Positions 16,672 to 23,560 of a stretch of 43,156 nt of DNA are shown here, one piece after another. This stretch comes from a virus, in the IMG/VR virus record IMGVR_UViG_3300050015_000263, positions 1 to 43,156 of that record. One strand, given 5' to 3'. The notes beneath the pieces were generated by a model. The model made no database searches and was not told where the DNA came from. It saw nothing but the letters and a program-made list of their open reading frames with translations. Made by a program: the position numbers and the translations under genes. Within the stretch, counting starts at the first letter, position 1; each line of letters opens with the position of its first letter.

Positions 16672-17337
16672 ATGGCGGTGAAAAGTTTTGTGGTGGCGGA
16701 TGTGAGGGTGGGGACGGCGGCGGGCGTGGTGATCGATAGCAGCCGCGCAGGGCTGCTGACACAACTTGATGTGGATAACGTGAGGGTCGATGGCAACACG
16801 CTGAGCACAACCAACACCAACGGGGATTTGAGCATTGCGCCCAATGGTACGGGCAAGGTTAACGTTGGCGGGACGGGCGGCGCGCGCAAATTCACGGTGT
16901 GGTGCTCGGGACAGGATGGGTTGGATATTGCGGGCGGGATTCCAGAAATCCGAATGGTGGGCGGAAGTTATCTCGGCAACTGTATCATGGTGAGTAACCG
17001 TATGGCGCTGGGAACATCCGAAGCGTGGGACGCGTTTAACATCGTCAATGGGCAAATGGGAGTGAAGTGCACAGCGCCTCAAGCGCCGCTCCATGTGGCG
17101 GGCGACACGACGATTACGGGTGGGGTTTACACGGGCGGAAGCACGAGCGCCAAGGGGACGTTGCGGGTTGATGCTTCGGGAAATGGGTTTTTCGCGACGG
17201 CAACCGTGGGCGGGGCGAAGGATTGGGGGAAGCTCACCAGCGCGCCGAGCAGTCCCGGCGAAAGCGACACCTATTACGATACCACCCTCCACAACCGCCG
17301 GACCTGGAATGCCACGGCCTGGCAAAGCCATTGGTAA
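16672..17337 (+). CDS. Tail fibre-like protein
   Basis: 221 aa. The segment NTLSTTNTNGDLSIAPNGTG (about 42-62) followed by KVNVGG is the repeating turn pattern seen in trimeric phage fibres and fibre-tip proteins. A second Gly/Thr-rich beta stretch (ITGGVYTGGSTSAKG) and a C-terminal TYYDTTLHNRRTWN-type end, common in fibre tips, follow. It lies at the end of the tail cluster. Role in adsorption is inferred. Confidence 0.65.
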   Translation: MAVKSFVVADVRVGTAAGVVIDSSRAGLLTQLDVDNVRVDGNTLSTTNTNGDLSIAPNGTGKVNVGGTGGARKFTVWCSGQDGLDIAGGIPEIRMVGGSYLGNCIMVSNRMALGTSEAWDAFNIVNGQMGVKCTAPQAPLHVAGDTTITGGVYTGGSTSAKGTLRVDASGNGFFATATVGGAKDWGKLTSAPSSPGESDTYYDTTLHNRRTWNATAWQSHW

Positions 17338-17396
17338 GAAAATGCGGAATGCGGAATGCGGAATTAAAAATAAATTAAAGAAAGAGGGGAAATGTT
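17338..17396 (+). repeat. AATGCGG heptamer run
   Basis: Three AATGCGG units (about 17341-17361), then A-rich sequence and GAGGGG as SD for 17397. Confidence 0.65.
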
Positions 17397-17765
17397 ATGG
17401 CGATTGAAGGCGTGACGCGGCAAAGCAAAACGGAAACGTTTGGGGATCTGCATATCCTCAACAGTAGCGGCAACATCATCGTGGATGTGATCCGGCGGAC
17501 GTTGGCGCGGGCGAGCGACGCGGAGCCGTGGGCGGTCGAACGCGATGAAATTATCAACCGCGTGATGATCAACGACCTGGTGAGGATCGACCCGGCAACC
17601 AAGGTGCTCCATCAGGGAGTCGCGAATCGGGATACGGGGGCGGTGGAGTTTCCGGCGGGGACGGTGCCGGCGCTGAGTTACCTGATGGGGACGTATGCGG
17701 CGCAGTGGACGGCCATCGGGGGCTTTGTCGATGCCACGATTGCGGCGAACGGTTACCACTTATGA
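17397..17765 (+). CDS. Fibre-cluster protein of unknown function
   Basis: 122 aa, starting MAIEGVTRQSKTETFGDLHI. Beta then helix; no motif recognised. It follows the fibre-like gene and has a good GAGGGG SD. It may be a fibre accessory or chaperone, but that is only position. Confidence 0.55.
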   Translation: MAIEGVTRQSKTETFGDLHILNSSGNIIVDVIRRTLARASDAEPWAVERDEIINRVMINDLVRIDPATKVLHQGVANRDTGAVEFPAGTVPALSYLMGTYAAQWTAIGGFVDATIAANGYHL

Positions 17766-17840
17766 AGAGTGTGGGGGGAAATATCAATACATGGCGCCAC
17801 AACGGGCACAACGGAACAACGATCACAACGAAGGAGGAAT
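17766..17840 (+). repeat. Repeat cassette before lysis region
   Basis: GGGGAAATATCAATACATGG, then the GCCACAACGGGCACAACGGA-type block and CACAACGAAGGAGG, which supplies a near-perfect AAGGAGG SD for 17841. Confidence 0.65.
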
Positions 17841-18068
17841 ATGGAAGCATCCATTAAATTCAGCGAGCGGGACTTGGCCGTGCTGCGGCTGGGCGAAATC
17901 CAGGGCAAGTTGGCGGCACTAAGCGAAGAGCGCGATCACCTAGTGCGGAAGATCGCGGCGGAGACGCCGGGGGCGCCGGGGGCGGATGTGGAGGCGGCCA
18001 AGGCGCGGGCGGCGGCGATGGCGGAGGAAGCATCGGAGGCGGAGCGTTGGACGTATGGGATGAAGTGA
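17841..18068 (+). CDS. Small coiled-coil protein
   Basis: 75 aa, almost entirely helical with heptad-like spacing (LRLGEIQGKLAALSEERDHL), no membrane segment. The ATG has AAGGAGG at ideal distance. It lies between the fibre genes and the lysis cassette. No family recognised. Confidence 0.65.
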   Translation: MEASIKFSERDLAVLRLGEIQGKLAALSEERDHLVRKIAAETPGAPGADVEAAKARAAAMAEEASEAERWTYGMK

Positions 18069-18120
18069 TGCGATTGGGGAAAATCCCCAGTCGGGAAAAT
18101 TAACGGGACGGGAGTAAGGG

Positions 18121-18639
18121 ATGAACCATTTCGAGTGGGCGCAGTTATTCATTACCATCGGGGGATTTCTGTTTGTGGCGGGATCGATTCGTGGCGTGAT
18201 CAAGGCCCGCATGGATGCGTTCGACAAGCGCTTGGGAGATGTCGAAACGCTGTACGTTCGCACGAATAAAATTGAGTCGCAACAGGCGGCCGTGGAGGAG
18301 CGCTGCAAGGATCGCGGGGCGACGCTGGACCGCATCCTAGATACGCTGGACAAGCATCACTCCACGCTACTGATGGCGCTGGGCGTGGCGGTGATGGCGC
18401 TGGGGTTGATGGGCTGCACTTACGACCGGATTACGGAGGCCAAGGCGGGGGCGGTGAGTGTGTCGGGGACAAGGATTAGCGTGCTGCAGCGCACATCGGC
18501 GAGCTTTGACCGGGGCACGTCGGGGAGTTTGCGGATTGGGTATAACAACGATAGCCAGGCGGCGGCGGAACTGATGCAACAGACGATGGCGATGGCGGTG
18601 CAGGCGGCGGGGATCGCCGCGAAAGCGCCGGTGAAATGA
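18121..18639 (+). CDS. Membrane protein of the lysis cassette (candidate holin or spanin)
   Basis: 172 aa. An N-terminal membrane helix (LFITIGGFLFVAGSI, about 9-24), a charged coiled coil (about 30-80), and a second hydrophobic helix (LLMALGVAVMALGLMGC, about 82-98) ending in a lipobox-like LMGC, then a polar C-terminal domain. Two membrane helices and the place two genes before the endolysin suggest a lysis role. The internal lipobox is unusual and may be chance. SD AAGGG. Its stop overlaps the next ATG. Confidence 0.6.
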   Translation: MNHFEWAQLFITIGGFLFVAGSIRGVIKARMDAFDKRLGDVETLYVRTNKIESQQAAVEERCKDRGATLDRILDTLDKHHSTLLMALGVAVMALGLMGCTYDRITEAKAGAVSVSGTRISVLQRTSASFDRGTSGSLRIGYNNDSQAAAELMQQTMAMAVQAAGIAAKAPVK

Positions 18640-18785
18640 GAGTCAAATTTGATCCGCAAAGCTGCGAGTTAACAATCACATTGGAGTTGGCGAAGGCGGC
18701 GCTGCCGGCATGGTGGCATCCGGCGTGGGCGCTGATCGCCGGTAAATGTCTATGGGGCGCGTTTCGCGCCTGGAAGAGATTGTGA
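18636..18785 (+). CDS. 49-aa membrane-active small protein
   Basis: Overlaps the previous gene by ATGA and ends 3 bases before the endolysin start, so it is read in the same operon. The product MRVKFDPQSCELTITLEL... has an aromatic, hydrophobic second half (ALPAWWHPAWALIAGKCLWGAF) and a basic end (RAWKRL), consistent with a single membrane-inserted helix. A small holin or antiholin is possible. Confidence 0.55.
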   Translation: MRVKFDPQSCELTITLELAKAALPAWWHPAWALIAGKCLWGAFRAWKRL

Positions 18786-18788
18786 GTC

Positions 18789-19349
18789 ATGGCTGAGTTT
18801 GAGGCGGCAATCGAAGTCGTGCTGGATCACGAGGGCCGCGTTTTCGAGTGCGACCCGCGCGACCCTGGCGGCGCGACGTTTTGCGGGATTACAGCGGAGT
18901 TGCTCAAGGATTTGGGCGGGGATGGCGATGTCAACGGCGACGGGCATATCGACGCCGAGGACATCCGCGCCATCGCCGCCCAGGGAGTGGGTAGGGCCAA
19001 GGAGGTCTGGCGCGATGCGCTCTGGGATCACTGGCGCTACGGCCAGATTTCGAGCCAGGCCGTCGCCACGAAAATCATGGACATGGCCGTGCTGCTGGGC
19101 TGGCCGGCGGCCCACCGCGCGGCCCAGCGGGCGCTGCTCGACTTGGATATCCCGGTTGCGGTCGATGGCATGCTTGGGCCGCGCAGCCTGGCGGCCATCG
19201 AGCTTGCTGTAACCAAGTATCAGTCGGGCGGCGAGGCCTACCTGAATCGCCTCCGGGTGGAGTTTGCGGCGACGCTAGGCAAGATCCTGGATCGCAACCC
19301 CAACATGGAGTGGGCGCGCGCGGGGTGGATGGAGCGGGCGGAATGGTAA
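18789..19349 (+). CDS. Endolysin, GH108-type muramidase with calcium-loop motif
   Basis: 186 aa. The N-terminus holds HEGR (candidate catalytic E15) and RDPGGATFCGIT (24-35), the signature of glycoside hydrolase family 108 (zliS-type) lysozymes that cut the glycan chain of peptidoglycan. A 12-residue EF-hand/dockerin-like loop D47-V-N49-G-D51-G-H53-I-D55-A-E-D58 follows. The C-terminal half (AVDGMLGPRSLAAI, about 125-140) is the peptidoglycan-binding-3 repeat usual in this family. It sits behind two small membrane proteins and before a terminator, as expected for a lysis module. Confidence 0.85.
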   Translation: MAEFEAAIEVVLDHEGRVFECDPRDPGGATFCGITAELLKDLGGDGDVNGDGHIDAEDIRAIAAQGVGRAKEVWRDALWDHWRYGQISSQAVATKIMDMAVLLGWPAAHRAAQRALLDLDIPVAVDGMLGPRSLAAIELAVTKYQSGGEAYLNRLRVEFAATLGKILDRNPNMEWARAGWMERAEW

Positions 19350-19765
19350 TGCAGGCCACGAGCGAACCGATTTGCCGCGATGTGTTGAGCCCGGATTTTG
19401 AGCGGCTCAACGCGCCGGCGGGCTACGATCCGAATCATAATTACGTGGGCTCGGAGTGGCTCTATCAGCACTGGCACATCGCGCTAGAGCAGCATTTTTG
19501 CGGGGTGAGCATCAACCGCGCGGCGTGGCTCCACGACCAGGCCTACGATGTAGCGCGCACGATGGGCGACTGGGATGAGGCCAACGATGTGTTCCGCGAT
19601 GATGTGATCAAGCTCATCGCGCACGGGAGCACGTCGCGCTGGCGCATCGTGCGCTGGGGGCGCGTCGGCGTGGCGTATGCCGTGGGCTGGCTGCATTTCG
19701 TGGGCGTGGAGTCGGCTCCGGCGCTGCTGGATTGGTGGTTGTGCCGGCCCAAAAATGAGGGCTAG
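19349..19765 (+). CDS. Possible phospholipase A2-like lysis protein
   Basis: 138 aa, starting in the TAATG overlap with the endolysin stop (an ATG at 19343 would add two residues). The centre has AAWLHDQAYD (about 58-67) followed by GDWDEANDVFRDDVI. The HD-x-x-YD helix with a later Asp helix resembles the catalytic pair of PLA2-like enzymes such as the parvovirus VP1 domain. It would act on host membrane lipids during lysis. No Ca-binding loop of the secreted PLA2 form is obvious, so the call is tentative. It is the last gene before the terminator. Confidence 0.4.
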   Translation: MQATSEPICRDVLSPDFERLNAPAGYDPNHNYVGSEWLYQHWHIALEQHFCGVSINRAAWLHDQAYDVARTMGDWDEANDVFRDDVIKLIAHGSTSRWRIVRWGRVGVAYAVGWLHFVGVESAPALLDWWLCRPKNEG

Positions 19766-19794
19766 ACGAAATATCAATGATGGATGATGGGATT

Positions 19795-19827
19795 GCCCCT
19801 TGGCGCGAGTCGCCAGGGGGCTTTTTT
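19795..19827 (+). terminator. Rho-independent terminator after lysis genes
   Basis: GCCCCTTGGCG (19795-19805) pairs with CGCCAGGGGGC (19811-19821) around a short loop, followed by six T. It ends the long late transcript. Confidence 0.9.
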
Positions 19828-19877
19828 ATGGGGTGGGGCGGGCAAAAAAATAATTTGAAAAAAGTGAAAATAGGGGA

Positions 19878-19907
19878 TTGACACGCCGTGATACTGCGTG
19901 ATACGAT
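19878..19907 (+). promoter_or_regulatory. Promoter with operator-like direct repeats
   Basis: A perfect TTGACA (19878-19883), 18-base spacer, TACGAT (19902-19907) as -10 (ATACGA with 17 bases is the alternative). The octamer CGTGATAC occurs twice, at 19887-19894 and 19897-19904, one helical turn apart between and over the boxes, as a repressor or activator site would be. It should start transcription of 19967-21047. Confidence 0.65.
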
Positions 19908-19966
19908 ACTCTCATGATCGCAGCCCACCATGGGCGCGACGAAAAAACGAAAGCGAGGATGGGACG

Positions 19967-20161
19967 ATGAAGGCGATTTATGCGATTACGGTAAGCGGCG
20001 CGGACAAGAGCTTTAAGGGGGGAGAAGTCTTAGGACTGGCTGAAACGTATGCTGAGGGCAAAAAAGAGAGGGCGCGGCTGGAGAAAGAGACGGGACGGAT
20101 CACTTACTTGAGCCGGATTGCAGATCTGCCGCTGGAAACGCAAGCTAAGATTAAGGGTTAA
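19967..20161 (+). CDS. Small protein of unknown function
   Basis: 64 aa, MKAIYAITVSGADKSFKGG, with a charged helical second half (AEGKKERARLEKETGRI). First gene after the promoter at 19878; AGGATGGGACG serves as SD. No family recognised. Confidence 0.65.
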   Translation: MKAIYAITVSGADKSFKGGEVLGLAETYAEGKKERARLEKETGRITYLSRIADLPLETQAKIKG

Positions 20162-20168
20162 GTCAACC

Positions 20169-20237
20169 AGGGCGGTTCGCAAGGGTCGCCCCTTAAAATA
20201 AAAGCGGTGGGCGTCTGGCGCGGATAACCTCGCGCCA
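20169..20237 (+). other. Two hairpins in a leader between small genes
   Basis: GGGCG (20170-20174) can pair with CGCCC (20187-20191), and TGGCGCG (20216-20222) pairs perfectly with CGCGCCA (20231-20237). Neither has a T-tract on the + strand; they may be processing or regulatory structures. Confidence 0.4.
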
Positions 20238-20266
20238 CTGATGAGGCAGATTGAGAGGGTGATGAA

Positions 20267-20440
20267 ATGGCAGAGTTAACGCGAGAAGATCTAATTGCAA
20301 TGAGAGTAGAACGCGGGCTGTATGGGTTCAGTGCCACGGATAAAAATGGCAGAGAATGTGGTCATTGCCACAAGACATTTGCATCAGCTGAAAAATGCTC
20401 TACTAAAATCTACAGAGGAGAAGAAAAGATTAAAAAATGA
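20267..20440 (+). CDS. 57-aa zinc-finger-like protein
   Basis: MAELTREDLIAMRVERG..., with ECGHCHKTFASAEKC (30-44), a possible C-x2-C-x-H...C metal site. GAGAGGG upstream is the SD. It overlaps the next ATG by ATGA (20437). It lies in a run of small early-type genes; a regulatory or host-takeover role is possible. Confidence 0.6.
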   Translation: MAELTREDLIAMRVERGLYGFSATDKNGRECGHCHKTFASAEKCSTKIYRGEEKIKK

Positions 20441-20607
20441 AAACCAAAAATCAAAAACCAGAAACCACCCCGCGCGGAGTAATCCATATCAGGGTGTCGG
20501 AGGCCGAGCGCGCGCCGATTCAGGCGGCGGCGGACGCCGACGAGCGTACGCTCTCGGACTGGGCGCGGCTGGCGTTGCTGCGCGCGGCGCGTGGAGATAA
20601 AAAATGA
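20437..20607 (+). CDS. Ribbon-helix-helix type small DNA-binding protein
   Basis: 56 aa. After a basic tail, VIHIRVSEAERAPIQAAADA (15-34) gives the beta strand and first helix, and RTLSDWARLALLRAA (37-51) the second helix, the Arc/MetJ-like RHH pattern. Such dimers bind operators or act as antitoxins. ATGA overlaps link it to both neighbours. Confidence 0.65.
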   Translation: MKTKNQKPETTPRGVIHIRVSEAERAPIQAAADADERTLSDWARLALLRAARGDKK

Positions 20608-21047
20608 TCCTCGAAGTCAAAAATGATGGGCCACTGATCACGCATACCAACTATTTTGGTTCCGAGCATGCCCGGCGAGGGAAGGTTTTTCTCTCGATCA
20701 ACGCGGGCACGGTGCGGCTATTGCTGCCGGCGTCACTGGAGGGCGAGATCGCCGATATGCGGGGCGCGAGCGAGGTGATCCTGTCGCGCGGGCCGTGGCC
20801 GGCGCAACGGCGCAAGGATGCGCTGGAAATTATGTTCGAAGATTTTACGGACGATCCATGGTGCCTGCATACCACCCCCGAGCAGTGGGATCGCCTGCCG
20901 CTCGATACCGATGGGCTGGCGGGGTGGCGACTGGCGGTGTGGGTGGCCGGGCCGCACCTGGCGCTGGATCTGCCGCTCAGGTATCGCCGGGTGCCGAGCC
21001 TGCCGTGGCTGCGGCCATGGGATGATGAGAGCGCCCGGCGGTCGTGA
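20604..21047 (+). CDS. Unknown early-region protein
   Basis: 147 aa, rich in Leu, Pro, Trp and Arg (PLRYRRVPSLPWLRPW near the end), no motif recognised. It starts in the ATGA overlap with the RHH gene, so the pair may act together, but it lacks the look of a known toxin. Last gene before a terminator. Confidence 0.6.
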   Translation: MILEVKNDGPLITHTNYFGSEHARRGKVFLSINAGTVRLLLPASLEGEIADMRGASEVILSRGPWPAQRRKDALEIMFEDFTDDPWCLHTTPEQWDRLPLDTDGLAGWRLAVWVAGPHLALDLPLRYRRVPSLPWLRPWDDESARRS

Positions 21048-21085
21048 GTCTACGGCGAGGAAGATATCGCGGGGCGGGGGAGTTG

Positions 21086-21127
21086 CGCCCGTGGCGGGCC
21101 GTGATGGGCTGCCACGGGCGGTTTTTA
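21086..21127 (+). terminator. Terminator between convergent transcripts
   Basis: CGCCCGTGGC (21086-21095) pairs perfectly with GCCACGGGCG (21111-21120), then GTTTTTATT. It stops + strand transcription facing the minus-strand gene at 21305-22009. Confidence 0.75.
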
Positions 21128-21304
21128 TTGGGGAGGAGTCAGCGACCCCAATAAGGAGTACCGTCCAGGTGATACTGAAGCGTGAGTGGGCGCACCCGGC
21201 GCATGAGGGGGCGCGGCGAGGCGCGGTGGAAGAGCGGCCAGGGCGAGGCGAGCAGCCCCCAGAGGGCGTTGATCAGGGTGTAGAGCAATCGGGTGCGCAT
21301 AGGG

Positions 21305-22009
21305 TTACCCCGTGGAAATGAATTCCCCTGTTTCCAGGCCGGTGCCGCCGGGAACGGAGCAATGTATTTTGAAGTTCGCGGCCTTCGTGGTGAAAGGATT
21401 AAAGCGCGCTTGGCCGTCGGCGAAATCGGAAAGCGAAATTGACGCGGAAGCGCCTGGCTCGAGTTGTCCGAGATGCGCGGTGTAGCCACCATCAATCATG
21501 CCGTAATTCAGGCTCACATCAATATCTTTCCAGGCATAATTATTAAGATTTTTAAGATTAAGCGTATGGCCTCCGGTGATGGAGGCTTGGGACTTAAGGT
21601 CAACGAGTTGCTCCTTAAAGGGTAGGTCTTTGGCTAGGGGGATATTAGTGCGCGACTGGGGATCATTGAGTTTACCGATAACGGCGATGATGATGATGAG
21701 GGGCAAAAGAATCGCGCCAAAGACTACCACGGGATCATTTTTAAATATTTTATGCGGGGCTGGAAGAGGAGCCGCCAATGGTCGCGGGGCGGCGCGGTCG
21801 AGTGATTGGCGCGCTCCGCAGAATGGGCAAAAGGCGGCGCTGGACGCGATGAACTCAGCGCAGGCGGGACATTTTTCGAGATCCATGAAAAAACCCTCCG
21901 ATGGTCGCGGGGCGGCGCGGTCGAGTGATTGGCGCGCTCCGCAGAGTGGGCAAAAGGCGGCGCTGGACGCGATGAACTCAGCGCAGGTGGGACATTTTTC
22001 GAGATCCAT
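21305..22009 (-). CDS. Membrane protein with two zinc ribbons
   Basis: 234 aa on the minus strand, unlike all other large genes. Two almost identical 41-residue units each carry CPxC...CPxCG (a zinc ribbon). A membrane helix follows (VVFGAILLPLIIIIAVIG, about 93-110), then a beta-rich domain rich in Asn and Ser. This layout, cytoplasmic zinc ribbon, one helix, outer domain, occurs in many bacterial membrane proteins of unknown role; in a phage a superinfection-exclusion role is conceivable. A second start at 21886 with its own GGAGGG SD lies between the ribbons. Confidence 0.75.
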   Translation of the reverse strand: MDLEKCPTCAEFIASSAAFCPLCGARQSLDRAAPRPSEGFFMDLEKCPACAEFIASSAAFCPFCGARQSLDRAAPRPLAAPLPAPHKIFKNDPVVVFGAILLPLIIIIAVIGKLNDPQSRTNIPLAKDLPFKEQLVDLKSQASITGGHTLNLKNLNNYAWKDIDVSLNYGMIDGGYTAHLGQLEPGASASISLSDFADGQARFNPFTTKAANFKIHCSVPGGTGLETGEFISTG

Positions 22010-22023
22010 GAAAAAACCCTCCG
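21778..22023 (-). repeat. 123-bp tandem duplication in the zinc-ribbon gene
   Basis: Bases 21778-21900 and 21901-22023 are copies with only two differences. The unit spans the zinc ribbon codons, the ATG and the upstream GGAGGG SD, so the inner copy has its SD translated as the residues SEGFF. Confidence 0.95.
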
Positions 22024-22062
22024 ATCAGATCATTGGAGGGTATTACAGGGGCGGGTTTGCGG

Positions 22063-22152
22063 TCAATGAAAAACGCGGTCTACAGCGACAAAGGTAGGGG
22101 GTAGCATAGTGTTGTTGCCTCCGATTGGTGAAATGCTTGAGAAGCGGTCCAT
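22063..22152 (-). CDS. 29-aa leader-like ORF upstream of the zinc-ribbon gene
   Basis: Minus-strand ATG at 22152 with a strong SD, TAGGAGGG, 5 bases upstream; it codes MDRFSSISPIGG... and stops at 22063, about 54 bases before the zinc-ribbon gene start. It may be a real small protein or a leader peptide. Length alone gives no support; the SD does. Confidence 0.4.
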   Translation of the reverse strand: MDRFSSISPIGGNNTMLPPTFVAVDRVFH

Positions 22153-22198
22153 GAGAGCCCTCCTATAGTCCGTAAGTCTACCCAACCCCCCTATTTAT

Positions 22199-22277
22199 CG
22201 TCAATCAGAAATTGACGTGTAATATTTACAAGAATTCAAAAAAAACCACTTGACGCTAGTGGTTGGCTCAGTTTAAC
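22199..22277. promoter_or_regulatory. Divergent promoter/operator region
   Basis: A perfect palindrome, CGTCAAT-CAGAA-ATTGACG (22199-22217), places a TTGACG -35 box on each strand. On the minus strand TAGACT stands 18 bases on and leads to the leader ORF. A second palindrome, AACCACT-TGACGCT-AGTGGTT (22244-22264), overlaps another TTGACG (22250-22255) with TTTAAC (22272-22277) as + strand -10, leading to the regulator at 22304. The palindromes are likely binding sites for that regulator. Confidence 0.55.
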
Positions 22278-22303
22278 CTACTCGGCATAACGAAGGCGAG
22301 GCG

Positions 22304-22600
22304 ATGAGGATGGGGACAACGGAAAATCATAACAGCCGCGAGGCGGCCATGCTGAGGACAAAAGATCACATCAGCCGTGCGATTCGGTCGCATGTCGGCG
22401 ACCGTGGCCCTACCTGGCTGGCCGTGGAGGTCAACACGCGAACTCGCTCGCTCTACACTCGGCAAGCGGCGGCGGCATGGATCGATGGGCGGGTCATGCC
22501 GCGCCCCGAAATCATGCTTGCGATCTGTGATGCTTTGGGGATCGACCCAAATGCCTTGCTGGGATGGGATACTTATCGCGCCGTTAATCGGGCGGCATGA
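22304..22600 (+). CDS. XRE/Cro-type helix-turn-helix regulator
   Basis: 98 aa. Helices VEVNTRTRSLYTRQAAAAWI (about 42-61) and PRPEIMLAICDALGIDPNAL (67-86) match the Cro/CI-type DNA-binding fold and its usual C-terminal 'LG-I-xx-xx-LL' end. It lies directly downstream of the divergent control region and is probably the lysis/lysogeny or early-gene repressor. No partner integrase was found. GAAGGCGAGGCG provides the SD. Confidence 0.7.
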   Translation: MRMGTTENHNSREAAMLRTKDHISRAIRSHVGDRGPTWLAVEVNTRTRSLYTRQAAAAWIDGRVMPRPEIMLAICDALGIDPNALLGWDTYRAVNRAA

Positions 22601-22612
22601 AAGAAAAAAAAC

Positions 22613-22885
22613 ATGGGAATGATTTTACCTACGGGTTATCAGGCGAATTTGCCTATCGAAAAAATCGCGGCGATGCGGGCGATGTGCGCGGAGCACGGGG
22701 TGGCGTTCTACGGCCATCAGCCGGCCATGCCGGGGCGCGGGAGCAGTCATGGGCCATGGTGGCTGATTAATGTGCCGGACTGCGATAACACCACGATCAC
22801 CGTGGAGGTCTGCGCGGGGGCGGTGGCGCAGGGGGCGGCGCTGCGCCAGGCGCTGCTGGTGTGTCGCGCGTTGTGGGGGCGGTGA
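22613..22885 (+). CDS. Unknown small protein
   Basis: 90 aa. A Gly/His/Pro-rich middle (YGHQPAMPGRGSSHGPWW) and C-terminal helix. ATG at 22613 (or 22619). No motif recognised. It follows the regulator by 12 bases and is likely in its operon. Confidence 0.55.
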   Translation: MGMILPTGYQANLPIEKIAAMRAMCAEHGVAFYGHQPAMPGRGSSHGPWWLINVPDCDNTTITVEVCAGAVAQGAALRQALLVCRALWGR

Positions 22886-22890
22886 GTGGC

Positions 22891-23094
22891 ATGGAGTTTA
22901 TCAGCGAGCTACGGGCGAAGCTGCGGGCGGCGAAGGCGCGGCGCAAGCGCTGGGAACAGAAATACCGCGACCTGGGGCGGGGGAACAGGGATGAGGGGAA
23001 GGCGTTCGGGGCGCTGAGCGCGGCGGGCGAGGAAATCAGGGTGCTGGAAGAGTGGATCGCGCAAGAAGAAAAAGGGGAGGGCGGCGATGAGTGA
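22891..23094 (+). CDS. Small coiled-coil protein
   Basis: 67 aa, highly charged: basic N-terminal helix (RAKLRAAKARRKRWEQKYRD) and acidic C-terminus (AQEEKGEGGDE). The next gene starts inside it (8-base overlap). Possibly an accessory of the zinc-ribbon protein that follows. Confidence 0.6.
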   Translation: MEFISELRAKLRAAKARRKRWEQKYRDLGRGNRDEGKAFGALSAAGEEIRVLEEWIAQEEKGEGGDE

Positions 23095-23479
23095 TGTGGC
23101 GAGTAAGCGGCGGTGCGAGGGATGCGGGCGGGATAAGGCGCCCCAAGCGTTTTTGCGCGGGCACTTCTGGTGCAAGGCATGCGAGCGGGCGGCGGCTCAG
23201 GATGGGGCGGCGGCGGAGCGCCACAACAACCTCAGCGGCGGGCGCATGCGTTGCACGGTGTGCCAGGCCTACAAGATGACGGTAGAGTTCAGCGAGAGCC
23301 ACCGCCGCCGCATCGTCCTGGAGGCGCGGACGTGCAGCGCGTGCGCCGAAGTGGTGAGATTACTGGGTGTAGAGGCGGCGGCGAGGACGGACGATCCGTG
23401 GCGCGGGGGCGGGCCGGAGACCTGCCCGCTGTGCGCCAGCCGGCTGCGCGAGGGCGGGCGGCATGCGTGCCGAGTGTAG
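23087..23479 (+). CDS. Protein with three zinc-binding modules
   Basis: 130 aa. Metal-binding pairs: CEGC...CKAC (about 10-33), CTVC...CSAC (about 56-86) and CPLC...C (about 114-128). Such small multi-ribbon proteins bind nucleic acid or host proteins. It precedes the ParB-like gene. No exact family recognised. Confidence 0.65.
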   Translation: MSDVASKRRCEGCGRDKAPQAFLRGHFWCKACERAAAQDGAAAERHNNLSGGRMRCTVCQAYKMTVEFSESHRRRIVLEARTCSACAEVVRLLGVEAAARTDDPWRGGGPETCPLCASRLREGGRHACRV

Positions 23480-23506
23480 CCGGCTGGCGCACAGCGGAGT
23501 TGGGAT

Positions 23507-23534
23507 TTCAGATTTCAGATTTCAAATTTCAGAG
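23507..23534 (+). repeat. ATTTCAG heptamer repeat
   Basis: Four 7-bp units (ATTTCAG with one ATTTCAA), then AATAAAAGAATAAAAGGGG, which includes the SD of 23561. A third repeat family with period seven or six in gaps of this genome. Confidence 0.7.
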
Positions 23535-23560
23535 AATAAAAGAATAAAAGGGGATGAATC

